From contig NC_087077.1 in assembly GCF_026151205.1 (NCBI RefSeq), positions 20,299,198-20,363,197 of the forward strand: 64,000 nt of DNA, in the 5' to 3' direction. This stretch comes from Bolinopsis microptera (Eukaryota > Ctenophora > Tentaculata > Lobata > Bolinopsidae). The notes beneath the pieces are model-generated. The model did not search any database. It had not been told where the DNA came from and saw nothing but the letters and a program-made list of their open reading frames with translations. Of the stretch, positions 45,360-57,600 are shown one piece after another (position 1 is the first letter of the stretch; the number at the start of each line of letters is the position of its first letter). A program made the translations under genes and the position numbers.

Positions 45360-47989
45360 TAAGTATATTATATTTGAGTAATAGTTAAGATTCTGTTATT
45401 GTTTTTACCAAACCCCAAAATTGGGTAGAGTGGACTGTGGCCACTGTGTCTGTATTTCCTTTTTCGGCCCGCGTTATAGCGAGGGGCGTTTTACTTGTAG
45501 CGAGGTACTTCTGTAATTACTATGGAGTTATCGTAATGTAACTGTCACTCCTTTCTCAGCTCCAATAGCCATTGTCCGTTTACTTCTAGATTTCCATAGA
45601 AGCCACAAAGTAAGAGACTAGATTCTGAATTCAATGGTAAAACGATTAACCATGCCCTCAGTAACTTGCCACTAGGATCATTGTGCTAAGAGAATACATA
45701 CTATAACTATTGCAGTCACTCTAACTCTTGTTAAACTTACCAAGCCTGTCTGTCCTTGTTAATCTCATACGGGATTACAAACAGACTAAGTCATCTTTAT
45801 ATTCAACAGGTTGAAAAGAGAAGAACGAAAAGCACCGTTTAGGGCACCACGAGTATTAGCCGGGCTGCTGTAAGCTTAGCGTATTTATTCAAGGTACTTC
45901 AAGTGAGCCTGTTCGTATAGTCGTTAGCCATAGGAAGATCGATTAACTCCAAGTAGAATTATAAAGGAACGTGAGGACTGAGAGGATTTTCAGGACGCGA
46001 CTCTGCAGTGGTCGTTTTGAGGGATACCTGAGGAAAATCAAATTTGGGTAGGAAAAATTGTATTTACCAAACTGTTAGTCAGAAATTTATAAAAGTTTTA
46101 GTTTTACAATAAGTTTGATGATATCTTTTTGACTTTCAGTATTTTTATAATTATTTGTCAGACCCCTCATCTTTTCGTAGACGAGACAGTAAAGGTGGTT
46201 TGTTGTTCTGTACAAATGATTACACTCACATCCATCTACCTTAAAAATTCCCATTCTTCTAATTATTAAAAAACGGCTCATGAATTGTCGTTCTAAGTTG
46301 CATTTTTATCTAAATATGCAGTAGAGTTGTTATTAAAAAAAGTCTGTTAATAACTAACTGGACCGAATTATATTGACAAGAATTTACCGTCTTCGCAAAA
46401 AACTATATTCTATTTCTATAAATCTGTGTAAAACATCTCAGTCCACTATTTCCTAACAGCACTGTGTGTCCCTTTGTCCAGGCGGGTTTAATCGGTTTTC
46501 ATTACTGCACTCGGCAAATGCCAGCCTCTTCCACGAGAAATCGTAATAGTTCGCGGGGTATTCGAGGGAGGCTGACTTAGACTGGAGGATCCCTGGAAGA
46601 GGCGATCTATAGATTCTTAACAGCTCGGTCCTAATCACATAATGGGCCGAATGTAGTGAATAGAATGACGCGGTTATATAGGAAACGATTAGCCGGGCTG
46701 CGAGCTCAAGCCCGACGCCGGTTCTGATCACTTAATGGGCCGAATGTAGTGAATAGAATGACGCGGTTAAATAGGAAACAATTAAAACTCGCATAGAATC
46801 TCTTGTGCGCTCTTTTACTTGCGCTATTCCCTAACTGCACTGTTTCAGTTTGTCCCTCTGTCCAGTTAACCAGTTAATAAGGTTATACAGATTCACAAAA
46901 TATGTTTTTTTTGCGAAGATGATATTGATAAACTCTCGGTAATAAAATTCGGTCCAGTCAGAATTTCAAAATTCAAGAGTGGGATCATTATCTTAGGACT
47001 AGGTATGTTGCCTGTTGGGCTGTAACTGTAAGTATTTTGTGAGCATGATATCATTAAATCTTTAAATGATCTTTATCTGCACCATTCACGATCCCTCACC
47101 TTTTTTTATTGCATGGCGCATGCCATGTACTGCAAAGCTCTCCGGCCTGGTGTTCTGGTAAGAATAAATATTCATCTATTCAGATCTGCTGTACTAGGAG
47201 AAGAGACCTGATTCTTTCACTGACCACTTGGCTGGCCCAAATTTTGTAGTAACGATGAATATTCAAACCTACAGATGAGACCTGATTCTTTCACAAATCA
47301 TTAGGCTGCCCCAACTCACCAGCTTAATCGTGCATTAGTTATCAGCTTATCTAAGAACCCCGTAAGAGGCATCAGGTCAAAGGCGGTTGCAAGGCGATGG
47401 GTACACGTGACACACAAAGATCACCTCGGTCCTTTTCTTGTAGATCAGTACACTATTTAAGGGTTAGGGTCAGGGTTTTCTTTTGCACGCTCTCATATCT
47501 AGAACACTGAACAGCGTACAAATTATTCGATTGATGCCGGCTGCACATAAACTTTAAGGGCTAACACTATCCTGGCCTCGTGTATCGCGTCGGGGAGCTT
47601 ATCAAAGTCTTCTTCTTTACCATTAGTTCTTACCATTATTCTTTTTGTTTAAGGAAAAACTTATGGTGAAAAATAATATTTTTAGAGACAGACTTTAATA
47701 TTTCACAAATCTGTGCTCAGTAATCGAAATGAGTTTATTGTCTTTTCCATATAGTTTTATCTTATCTATAAGGTGTCCAGTTCCAGGGACGTCAATCATG
47801 TCCCTAATCACTGATCAATTCCACGCGGTGAGACCGTAACAGAATTAGAGGGATCATACAGTAATTAAAAATCTTTTAGATTCTGTCAAATAAAATATTT
47901 TTAAGTCTCCGAAGTCCGCTGATATGAGATTATCAAACAATAATAAAATAGTTTTGTCACATTTGATATTTAAGGTAAAAATATTTTTG
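45360..47989. other. Non-coding or intronic DNA, no exon assigned
   Basis: Includes a repeated GGGCCGAATGTAGTGAATAGAATGACGCGG block at about 46646 and 46737, and a short TTAGGGTTAGGG-like stretch near 47459. If 45227-45349 is a real terminal exon, its gene probably spans part of this stretch. The 64-residue minus ORF at 46087-46281 has no recognised domain. Confidence 0.4.
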
Positions 47990-47998
47990 TTGTTATAT

Positions 47999-48120
47999 TT
48001 GATTCACGATGTCAATCCTTCGCAGCTCGGTGAGGCACAGTGGTGCATCTCGCCGATCTACCGTGGTTGCGAGAAGCATTATTTGATGCGCGCGCGACCC
48101 AGTAGTGCATCGCGCTACAA
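47999..48120 (+). mobile_element. Miniature element with 9-bp target duplication, copy A
   Basis: TTGATTCACGATGTCAATCC ... GTAGTGCATCGCGCTACAA, 122 bp. TTGTTATAT flanks both sides (47990-47998 and 48121-48129). The imperfect inverted ends TTGATTCACGATG/TTGTAGCGCGATG and 9-bp duplications suggest Mutator-like or Merlin-like mobilisation. Confidence 0.9.
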
Positions 48121-48218
48121 TTGTTATATTTGATTATTATCACTTTATCAGTCCTAATAAACTAAATTATGTACTTGTAGTACATATGTAAAAAATTAAA
48201 TATATCAGAAGCCAGAAC

Positions 48219-50650
48219 ATGAAAACGACGGTGATCATTATTACGACTTTGCTTTGGTTACCCCTAACAGGTAAGGATAAATTTAATTTAATGATGAATT
48301 TAAATTTTAATAAGTATTACAGTAGCTTACGTCGTTATAACGCGCATCGATGGAGGAGATTATTCCTCAGGAGATAATTTAGCCCAAAAAAAACCGCGTT
48401 ATAGCAAGGTCTGTATTTTAACGAGGTTTGATTTTGATTAACGGGTGATACTCGTAAAATATTTGTTCCATCGACGAGTCCAACTCGGCGCGCGTCCTGG
48501 TAGGTTGTAAACCTACAAGTAGTAGAGGCTCTTACGGGCATTGTCTGCTAGATACGCTAGGGACCCCAGATACACCTTACTAGACGTATTTTTGACCGTA
48601 GAATCGATTAAAAGTGGTTTTAAGATGATTGGACTGACTTTTTGGGGGTAAAATTGCAAAAAACCGATTTTTGGGCAGAAAATAGGCCAAAAAACCATGT
48701 TTTTTGATATTTTGAACAAGTTAATTTTGTTGGCATGTCGGCAAAACTTGCATGGAGATAGCTAAAACACAGCCGCACAAGATGATATAAAAATTTGAAA
48801 AATCCCTCTATTTTTTTGGGGGTAAAAATCCAAAAAAGTGGTAAAAATTTGACTTTTTTTGCTTGAAGTTTGAATAATTTTTTGCAGTTGTATTAAATCA
48901 ACCCAAAAATAGTCACATCGTGTTTGCCTAAATTTTTCCTTTCTGAGAAGTACCCACTTCATATACTTTATCGAAGTTTGAATATTGTCACTCCGCAAGC
49001 GTTTTTGCCAAATTTTCGACGCGCACTACGCGCAAAAGCATTTAGTTGTTATCAATTGGCACCCGCGCGTTCATCATAAATTTCAAACAGCTATAACTCA
49101 GCGAGATTATGTCCGTTCTAGCTCATATTTTCACACTAAATAGAAAATAATGTGATCTTATTGCTGACAAAATATGAATATAATTACTCTATTTGCCTTA
49201 GAGTAATAGACTGTCAAAGTTTAAAACGCGCATTGGTATAGCACGTGACTAATAAGGCCAAATTTATACTTCTTAACATATTATCGATCCTTAGACATCA
49301 TACTATTGTGTCCAATTAGCGGTTAGGTCTCTAAAATCGTAGCAGAAAACACGTCTTTTTGCCCGTAAGAGCCTCTACTAAAGATTTTGAAGGCAAACTG
49401 TCACATATACCGAGCTTGTGGACTTATAATAGGGCTATAAGAAGTTTTGTAGAATTAAACACATAATATGTAAGGTCAGTGTTTGGTGCACATATTCTCT
49501 TGATGCTGAAAGAGCTTTGTCATGTACAATTAATCCATACTGCACAGTGCAACTTTAAGTTTATCACAAACTTAAAATTGTAACTTTATGTACTATTTTC
49601 ATTTTGCATATTACAAATACCGCGTTATAACGAGGTCCGCCGCGTCGCTTTATTATTATTATCGGTTTAAGTTAGACAACCAATTGATCAATCAGGATAC
49701 ATATTACACATATTATGTAATTATGTAATTCAGGTTTTTATAATTTAGTCAAATCAACACTATTTGTTTCATTTTACTGCATGACAATGGTATAAATTAT
49801 AATGTGAAAATCTCTTAAAGTGTTCACTACTTCAGGTGCACTAAGACCAGGAGAGATAACACCTGCCTCTGTGTCTCAGTCTGCGACTTATAAAAATGAC
49901 GTGGCTAAGTATGGAGCAGATAATGCTATAGACAGGGACCTGTCCACCCTTGCTTATGCAAACCCAGTAGGGGATAGTAAGGCCTGGTTTAGAGCGTCTC
50001 TAGATAAGGAACACTGCATTAAGCAGATAGTGCATGAATATGGCTCACGTGAGTCCATGAAGAACACTCACACCTGCTCTAGAGACTCGTGTACCTGTGA
50101 GGGAGGGAGGTGTGATACGTATCCCCTCACAGTGTACCATGAAAACACGGTCCCTGGAGATTATGTCCCCTCCGGGTGTAAACTTGGGGACACTATTGAA
50201 ATAAATAGTCAGGGAAATATCGGCGTGAATGAAATAGTGATCATCGCACAATTACTATCAGGTAATCTATTGAACTATTTGATCTTATGTTGTTTTTCCA
50301 GATATTATTCAGAAACCTAACAATTTATATCATGACATAGCTTCATGAGTTATGCTTAGCTATATTTTTAAAGTAGTATTAGATTAAGACGATATTTCAC
50401 GACAGTTTACTGAGTTAACTAGTTGCGCGAAAAAAACGACATTGTAAAATTACAATACCTACCGAAGGTTGCGAGGAACTAAGCCTAAAGAACGTCGTAT
50501 CAACGGAACCTGGACTTCCTGTACCACATGGAACACAGCTGTTGACGGTACAATGCAAAACAGGGTTCATCAACAAAGGAGGTAAAGCGAGGTGTATGGA
50601 TGGAGAGATAGTGGACCTTGTCTATGATGCACCACTTTGTGATATCATAA
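48219..50650 (+). CDS. Secreted discoidin/fucolectin-like plus sushi-domain protein (exons 1-3)
   Basis: Exon 1, 48219-48270: signal peptide MKTTVIIITTLLWLPLT with donor G|GTAAGG. Exon 2, 49836-50261, acceptor TACTTCAG: a galactose-binding-like (F5/8 type C or fucolectin-like) module, with VSQSATYKNDVAKYGADNAI then DRDLSTLAYANP..AWFRASLD and several cysteines. Exon 3, 50468-50650, acceptor TACCGAAG, donor GTATGT: a sushi/CCP domain with four cysteines (GCEELS, TVQCKTGF, ARCMDG, APLC) and LPVPHGTQL; the usual tryptophan before the last cysteine is missing. All three junctions are phase 1, as usual for shuffled extracellular modules. Such proteins act in adhesion, lectin-like recognition or complement-type binding; the role here is inference. 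Intron 1 carries an 859-bp inverted-repeat element and an 85-bp repeat. Confidence 0.82.
48430..48516 (-). mobile_element. Copy of the GTAGGTTTACAACCTAC miniature family
   Basis: Inverted relative to 59256-59349 and alike along about 80 bp (AACGGGTGATACTCGTAAAA .. GACGAGTCCAACTCGGCGCG .. TAGGTTGTAAACCTAC). It abuts the 859-bp element. Confidence 0.75.
48521..49379. mobile_element. 859-bp inverted-repeat element inside intron 1
   Basis: AGTAGAGGCTCTTACGGGCA at 48521-48540 has a perfect 20-bp reverse complement at 49360-49379. The interior has no transposase. It is a non-autonomous DNA element; target duplication is not obvious and the superfamily is unknown. Confidence 0.75.
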
Positions 50651-51076
50651 GTATGTTAACACCTTAACACCCACTTAATAAGATTATTATTTAAACTCTT
50701 AAATTAATATTTATGTCATGCACGAGGAAGAGATACTGCGAATTTCTCGAATATATTAGCGCGAGTTACTTTGGTAACTAAACCGCAGAGCAAAATAAAA
50801 ATTTCGAGATTGCGATGAGGCGCTGTAAACAATCCACACTATAATTCTGTCTGGTCAACAGAACTTAATCAACATAATAATGGCGCAACAACTGGAAAAA
50901 ATTAAATAATTTTGGAATATGTTAGGTTAAAACGTATCGCTATTTTCCCTACCTATTTTCCCTACCTATTTTCCTAACCCCTACCTATTTTCCTCCCATA
51001 TTTTCCCTACCTATTTCCTAACCCCTTCCTATTTTCCTTACCCAAGATATCTACAAATAAAAGTTTGATTATTTAG

Positions 51077-52333
51077 CAGAGTATGGCGGTGATCAGTGAG
51101 TACAATTTTCAATAAATGTTGTGTTATTTAAATACAAAAATCTCGACAAGTAATTGTAAAATATTGATTCAGGAATCATGTTTCTAGATAAATAAACAAA
51201 TTCGTTGTGAAAATGTACATTGTGCTTAAGCATAAAAAGATAAAAGGGGTGGTAAGGCAGTTATTAAGCTATCTAAAATTTCAGAAAAACAGAAGAGAGA
51301 AGAAACTTGAAGGAATCACGACCACGGAAAGAAAGATGTCCAGGCGGTAAGCATTAATTGGTTATTCTCAGTATCGATAGGGTAACTTTCATTCAATTAC
51401 GTGGGCATTAGAAAGTCTCAATAAATAAACTCTCAATAATGATAAATATTTAATAGTCTCATGAGGTATTATTCTATTTCAGTGATTGTGTGAAACTCAG
51501 TTTAATTGAATAACCACACTACTTTAATCTTAATTGAATAACTTATTACTCTCTGCAGGGACAGGTGGTGCATTTCAAACCAGAATGAACGAACCAGGTG
51601 ACACGGAGGAAACCACACACTTTGAACTTGAACAGGTACCACTTCAGAAACTAAACAATCAATTGTATTTGTGTTTGCATTTGAGACCCGTTCCCATTAT
51701 CAGATATGATTTGATAGAACTCAGTTTTCAGTATAACTACGGTCATCTCCTCAAAGATTATTCATCATAATTATTTCTAGTTCTCTGAAAGTCTAGTCAG
51801 AGTTACACTTATTTGGATCGTTATCGTAATATTAGTACTTCGTGATATCGATCCAAATTAATTCTAATCAGTTAGATCTTAGCTAAATAGTGCGGACTCA
51901 AGTAGGAACCTTTCAGCTCAAAAAGATACCACGGTACGTGCCTAAATAACAAAAACTATACCGTTAATAAAAAAAAGGGGCCGTACCAAAAGTCAATTTT
52001 TAATATTAAGTCATAACTTTCTTAAGCTCTTGAAATTAAATAGCGGTTGTGAGACGTCGCTCTTCTTAAAAAAGTTTTGAAGTAGACTAATTTTGAAATA
52101 ACAATTTCAAATTTAATTGTTTGATTCTATTGATATTTGATTGACTATTATAATTATCAGCTCCTATTTCAGACAACGGACTAGATGAAAACTCTCCGAA
52201 AGAAGCATCAACTGTCTGGAGACAAATTAAAGGACTCCGACTAGGACTGACTTTGAAGCTAAAAAACCTGCATATTAGACATTATACATTGTACATTTAT
52301 ATATGCACCACTATCAGAGACATCTTAAAATAA
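51077..52333 (+). CDS. Candidate 3' exons of the discoidin/sushi gene
   Basis: Phase-compatible exons can follow exon 3: 51077-51095 (19 nt, donor CA|GTGAGT), 51285-51346 (acceptor AAATTTCAG, donor CG|GTAAGC), 51559-51597 or 51559-51635 (acceptor CTCTGCAG), and 52173 onward (acceptor CTATTTCAG). The joined reading is basic then acidic (KTEERRNLKESRPRKERCPG; EPGDTEETTHFELE) and resembles a cytoplasmic tail. The longer donor at 51635 gives a stop at once (TTD); the earlier donor at 51597 gives about 53 more residues to TAA at 52331. AATAAA overlaps that stop (52329). I found no transmembrane exon, so this chain is tentative. Confidence 0.4.
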
Positions 52334-52339
52334 ACAATT

Positions 52340-53300
52340 ACCCTTACGGCCTTACTCAAACTGATATACTTCATTTAGTCTAGTTTAACTTGTTAAGTTA
52401 TTTTCCAACTTATAGTATCATTATAATAATATGGTTTCAAAACGTTTTTAAAAACTTTTAAAACCTATTTTCTTGGTTTAAAAATCGATCTATAATAGGG
52501 GTGCATTTTAAGATTCTGTGGCGCATTTTCTATTGAAATTTTATTGAAAGATTTTGAAACTTTTATTTATTTGCATTTTGCAAGGTGACAATTGATTTTA
52601 TCATACCTGTTTGCCTTCGTGCCATTGTAAGGTTAGTATTTATTCAACTGGGATTTTAGGCAATTTAAATAATTTTTCGGTTTAAGTAAGTGGTTAGTAC
52701 ATGAACTAAAAAGGTTAGTACATGTACTGTAAATTTTAGAGCACAATATTAATGGAGTTAATGGATGGAGTTAACATTATTTACAGTCGCGGTTTAGTAC
52801 ACTTTGGGTTATAAAGTTAATTGAAACGGAGTATTCTGGATTTGGCGTTTACAGATTTTGTTAATAATAAGATAATAGGTGTTCTGATTTGAAAAATGTA
52901 TTAGGATGGGAAATTAGTTTGGGCTAGGTTTATAATTGTTGGGTTATAAGATGTCACGTGATAGTTATACAATTTCTAAAGTAATAGGTAAGATTTGAAC
53001 ATTGGCCCACTTCAGGCTCCTGAATATCGCATTAGTTAATTGTACAAAGCATTAAAATACACTACAATCAAAATTGAATTTAATTCAAATAAAAGTTCAA
53101 CCAATTTCACATGAAATTTTTGATTTTTTAGTTTACTAATCGTCTAATCTATTTACATCAACCTTATCAACTGAATATGAGATTTAAGTGGCTAATAATT
53201 GGTTATCAATCAACTATTGACTGGCTATTACCTGGCTATTAACTTATTAACTAGCAATTAAGCAATTATGATGAGTGATGATTAAAGAACTCTGGCTGAA
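52340..53300. other. AT-rich intergenic DNA, no gene recognised
   Basis: No domain-bearing ORF and no large repeat until the satellite. Confidence 0.5.
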
Positions 53301-54415
53301 TTTTAGCCGGCTATTGACCGGCTATTACTAGACCATTAACCGGCTATAAATCGGCTATAAGTATAAACCAGCTATTAACTGGCTATAAACCTGCTACAAA
53401 CCTGCTATAAACCAGCTATTAACTGGCTATAAACCTGCTACAAACCTGCTATAAACCAGCTATTAACTGGCTATAAACCTGCTACAAACCTGCTATAAAC
53501 CAGCTATTAACTGGCTATAAACCTGCTACAAACCTGCTATAAACCAGCTATTAACTGGCTATAAACCTGCTACAAACCTGCTATAAACCAGCTATTAACT
53601 GGCTATAAACCTGCTACAAACCTGCTATAAACCAGCTATTAACTGGCTATAAACCTGCTACAAACCTGCTATAAACCAGCTATTAACTGGCTATAAACCT
53701 GCTACAAACCTGCTATAAACCAGCTATTAACTGGCTATAAACCTGCTACAAACCTGCTATAAACCAGCTATAAACCGGCTATAGACCGGCTATAAACCTG
53801 CTATAAACCAGCTATAGACCGGCTATAAACCGGCTATAAACCTGCTATAAACCGGCTATTAACCGGCTATTACTAGACCATTAACCGGCTGTAAACCTGC
53901 TATAAACCTGCTATAAACCAGCTATAGACCGGCTATAAACCTGCTATAAACCAGCTATAGACCGGCTATAAACCGGCTATAAACCTGCTATAAACCAGCT
54001 ATAGACCGGCTATAAACCGGCTATAAACCTGCTATAAACCGGCTATAAACCAGCTATAAACCGGCTATAGACCGGCTATAAACCTGCTATAAACCAGCTA
54101 TAGACCGGCTATAAACCTGCTATAAACCAGCTATAGACCGGCTATAAACCTGCTATAAACCAGCTATAAACCGGCTATAGACCGGCTATAAACCTGCTAT
54201 AAACCAGCTATAGACCGGCTATAAACCGGCTATAAACCTGCTATAAACCGGCTATTAACCGGCTATTACTAGACCATTAACCGGCTGTAAACCTACTATA
54301 AACCAGCTATAGACCGGCTATAAACCGGCTATAAATCGGCTATTAACCGGCTATTAACCGGCTATTAACCGGCTATTAACCGGCTATTAACCGGCTATAA
54401 ACCAGCTATTTAACT
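53300..54415. repeat. 11-bp satellite with 44-bp higher-order units
   Basis: Built from an 11-bp monomer, roughly CTATAAACCNG. In 53397-53760 four variants (CTATTAACTGG, CTATAAACCTG, CTACAAACCTG, CTATAAACCAG) repeat in fixed order as a 44-bp unit about eight times. The rest mixes CTATAGACCGG, CTATAAACCGG and CTATTAACCGG. There are about 100 monomers in total. Confidence 0.95.
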
Positions 54416-54605
54416 GCATTTCACAATATGTTGCAGCATGAAGCTTAACAAAGAGCAGCTTAGAATCAAAGCTTCAAAGGGCTTCGAGCATACCACCTCT
54501 CCCTGAATTAAAACGACGGTTGATCTCTCCTCAATATCAAAGGAGTCTTAAACTTAATATATCCAATTTAAGTTAAAGACTGGATCTGGAGGAGGTATTT
54601 GTCTA

Positions 54606-57600
54606 ATGTCTAAGAAGACAATACTTTCAGGATTATTACCTCTCTGTACTACTGAAACATTACACACAAATCAAGGACGGTGTGCTTCTACCTCTGCGAG
54701 GTCGGGTGAGACCAGGATGACGGCAACTGGGCAAAGCCTCAGGGACCCCAGTGGCCTGATGAGAAGAGTGGTTGCTCGTCATAACAACAGAGTAATTAGT
54801 CAACAGATCGCTCATGTTGACACTGATTTTAGCAAGTCCAATCCTATCAACTACAGCAAACACTCAATGTACTTTGGAACCTGGAATGTTTTATCTTTAG
54901 TCAGCTCATCTTCACAGCTTTATCAACTCAGTCAAAACATTGATCACTACAGTCTTGATATTTTGGGTATTACTGAAACTCATATGCCAGGATCTGGAAG
55001 TACACTTTTGGACAATGGTAGTCTACTTATTCATTCTGGTAGGGGAGATGGTATCAAAAGGCAAGGGGTTGGCCTATGTCTTTCCAAAAAGGTCAGGAAC
55101 TCCCTGATCTCTTATGTACCTACATCAGAGCGGGTCTTAACAGCTAGGTTACACGGCAAACACCTCAACATATCTGTTGTTGTAGCCTACGCTCCGACTG
55201 ACGGTGCTGATGACGGAGAGAAAGATCGTTTTTACAACGTTTTATCAGACACGTTTGGTGAACTGCCCCGACATGATCTGAAACTGCTACTGGGTGACTT
55301 CAATGGAAAAGTTACTTCAAACAGATATGGATTCGAGGGAGTTATTGGTGGAGAATCTCTCCATAGTTCATCAAGCGACAATGGGACCAGGCTCATGGAT
55401 TTCTGTGCAGCCAATCAACTTGTTATTGGTGGAACTCTGTTCCAGCATAGAGACATCCACAAGGGTACATGGCGGTCTCCCAACGGGTTAACTGTGAATC
55501 AAATAGATCATATTTGTATTAGTGGACGATTCCAACACTCGCTACTCGATGTTAAGGTATGTCGTGGGGCGGACATTGGTTCAGATCACTATCTTGTTCG
55601 TGGACGGCTGCAAATCAAACTGCAGTCGGTAGCTAAGATCACTGCTAAAAGGCACGATGTGCCTGCTATCGAACATTTGCGAAACTCGTCTAAGGTTCAA
55701 GAGTACAACGTGGCTCTTCAGAACCGTTTTGATTGTCTGGCTAACGAGGTCAACCTTGAGGACATGTGGGATAATTTCAAGCAGACAGTCACTGATGTCT
55801 CGATGGAAGTGCTTGGAAAGCGTCCCCGGAAGGTTAAAGAACAACACCTTTCGCAAACCTCTAAGAACTTGATAGAGCAACGAGGAATGTTCAAACGGAG
55901 GGATCCCACTTCAAACGTCAATAGATCAGCCTACTCTAAACTTAATAAATTAGTTAAGAAAAGTTGTAAAATTAACGACACCAACTGGGCTACTAAAATA
56001 GCGACTGATCTAGAGGAGGCTTCTAAGAAAGGCCAGCAAAGGGAAGTTTGGGATAAGATAAAGAAGATTTCTGGGAAAAAGAAGAAGAAAGTGGGTATGT
56101 CAGTTAGGGATAAGGATGGTCATTTTATTACAGACCCGGACAGTCAGAAGGAAAGGTGGAAGGAGCACTTTACTGAGCTCTTAAATCCTCCACTATCGGA
56201 TGCCAATCTTGATGACCTCGATGGTGTGCCCTCACAACCGAGTTTTTACTACCTTTCTTGTTCTGATGGACCTCCTTCTAGAGATGAGATTAGTTGTGCT
56301 CTAAAGAAACTGAAGAACTGCAAAAGTGCAGGGGTTGATGAGATAACTAATGAACAACTTAAGTATGGTGGAAGTGCTCTTGTTGGCCAACTAGAGCTAC
56401 TGTTTAAAAAGGTATGGGAGGAAGAGGTGATCCCTGAGGATTGGCTTAAAGGTGTTATAGTGGTTATCGGAAAGAAGGGAGACACCTCATACTGCTGCAA
56501 TAATAGGGGTATAACTCTTAGGGCAACGTTTTCTAAGGTTCTTCAAATGGTTCTTCTTAAGAGGCTGGATGTTGGAATGGAGTGTCTTCTTAGGGAAAAT
56601 CAGTGTGGGTTCAGACGGAACCGCTCATGTATTGATCAGATTTATTCCATCCGCACCATTATTCACAACTGCATTGAGTTTAACATTCCACTTTATGTTA
56701 ATTTCATTGACTTTAAGGCAGCGTTTGATTCCATCAGAAGAGAGTTTATTCGGTCAAGCATGAGACACTATGGACTTCCTGAGAAATATGTTAGAATCTT
56801 TCAGGCATTCTTCAACGGAACCATGAGTGCTGTCAGGGTTAATGGTGAAATGTCTGATTGGTTCTCTGTTAATTCGGGTACTGGACAGGGTGATATCCAG
56901 GGCCCTCCTGTATTTAATTTCTGTCTGAACTTTGGAATCTTTTTGGCCGAGGTTCACAAGGCAATCAGTCATGGTGCTGTACTGCAAAAGGAACTAAAGG
57001 GTGCAGATGAAAAGGTTATCATGAATAGTGACTACGCTGATGATCTGGCAGTGATGGACAATACTGAAGAAGGGCTGCAAGAGTCCACTGATCTTATAGC
57101 TTATTACACCTCTTATGCTGGGTTGAAGATCAACGCTAAAAAGACACAATGCATGGCGATCAGCAAGTGTGCGTCCCAGCGACCTTACACCGAAAGAGAC
57201 AGTATAAAGCTAACAGTGGAGGGAGAACCTGTTGAACAGGTCAGCAACTTTGTTTATCTTGGTGCCAACATCAGTGGGGATGGTACCATTGACCGAGATC
57301 TTGACATCAGGATCCAGCGTGCTAATGGTGCATTCCATCAGCTTTGGAAGATATGGAACAGTCGAACTATAAGAACGCCCACCAAGATCCGTATCTACAA
57401 GGCTGCTGTTATTACTATTCTGTTATATGGAGCTGAAGTGTGGAACACAACAAAGAAGCAGATTAAACGGTTTGAGGTCTTCCATCTGACCTCCCTGAGA
57501 AGAATCTTGAAGATAAAGTGGTTCTTCCATGTCTCCAATGAAGAAGTTCTCAGGCGTGCTGGAATTAAGTCTATCGAAACTTTCATCGGTGCGGCTAGAC

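Noticed and set aside
46087-46281. 64-residue minus ORF as a possible exon
   Set aside because: No clear splice sites in phase with a neighbour and no recognised domain.
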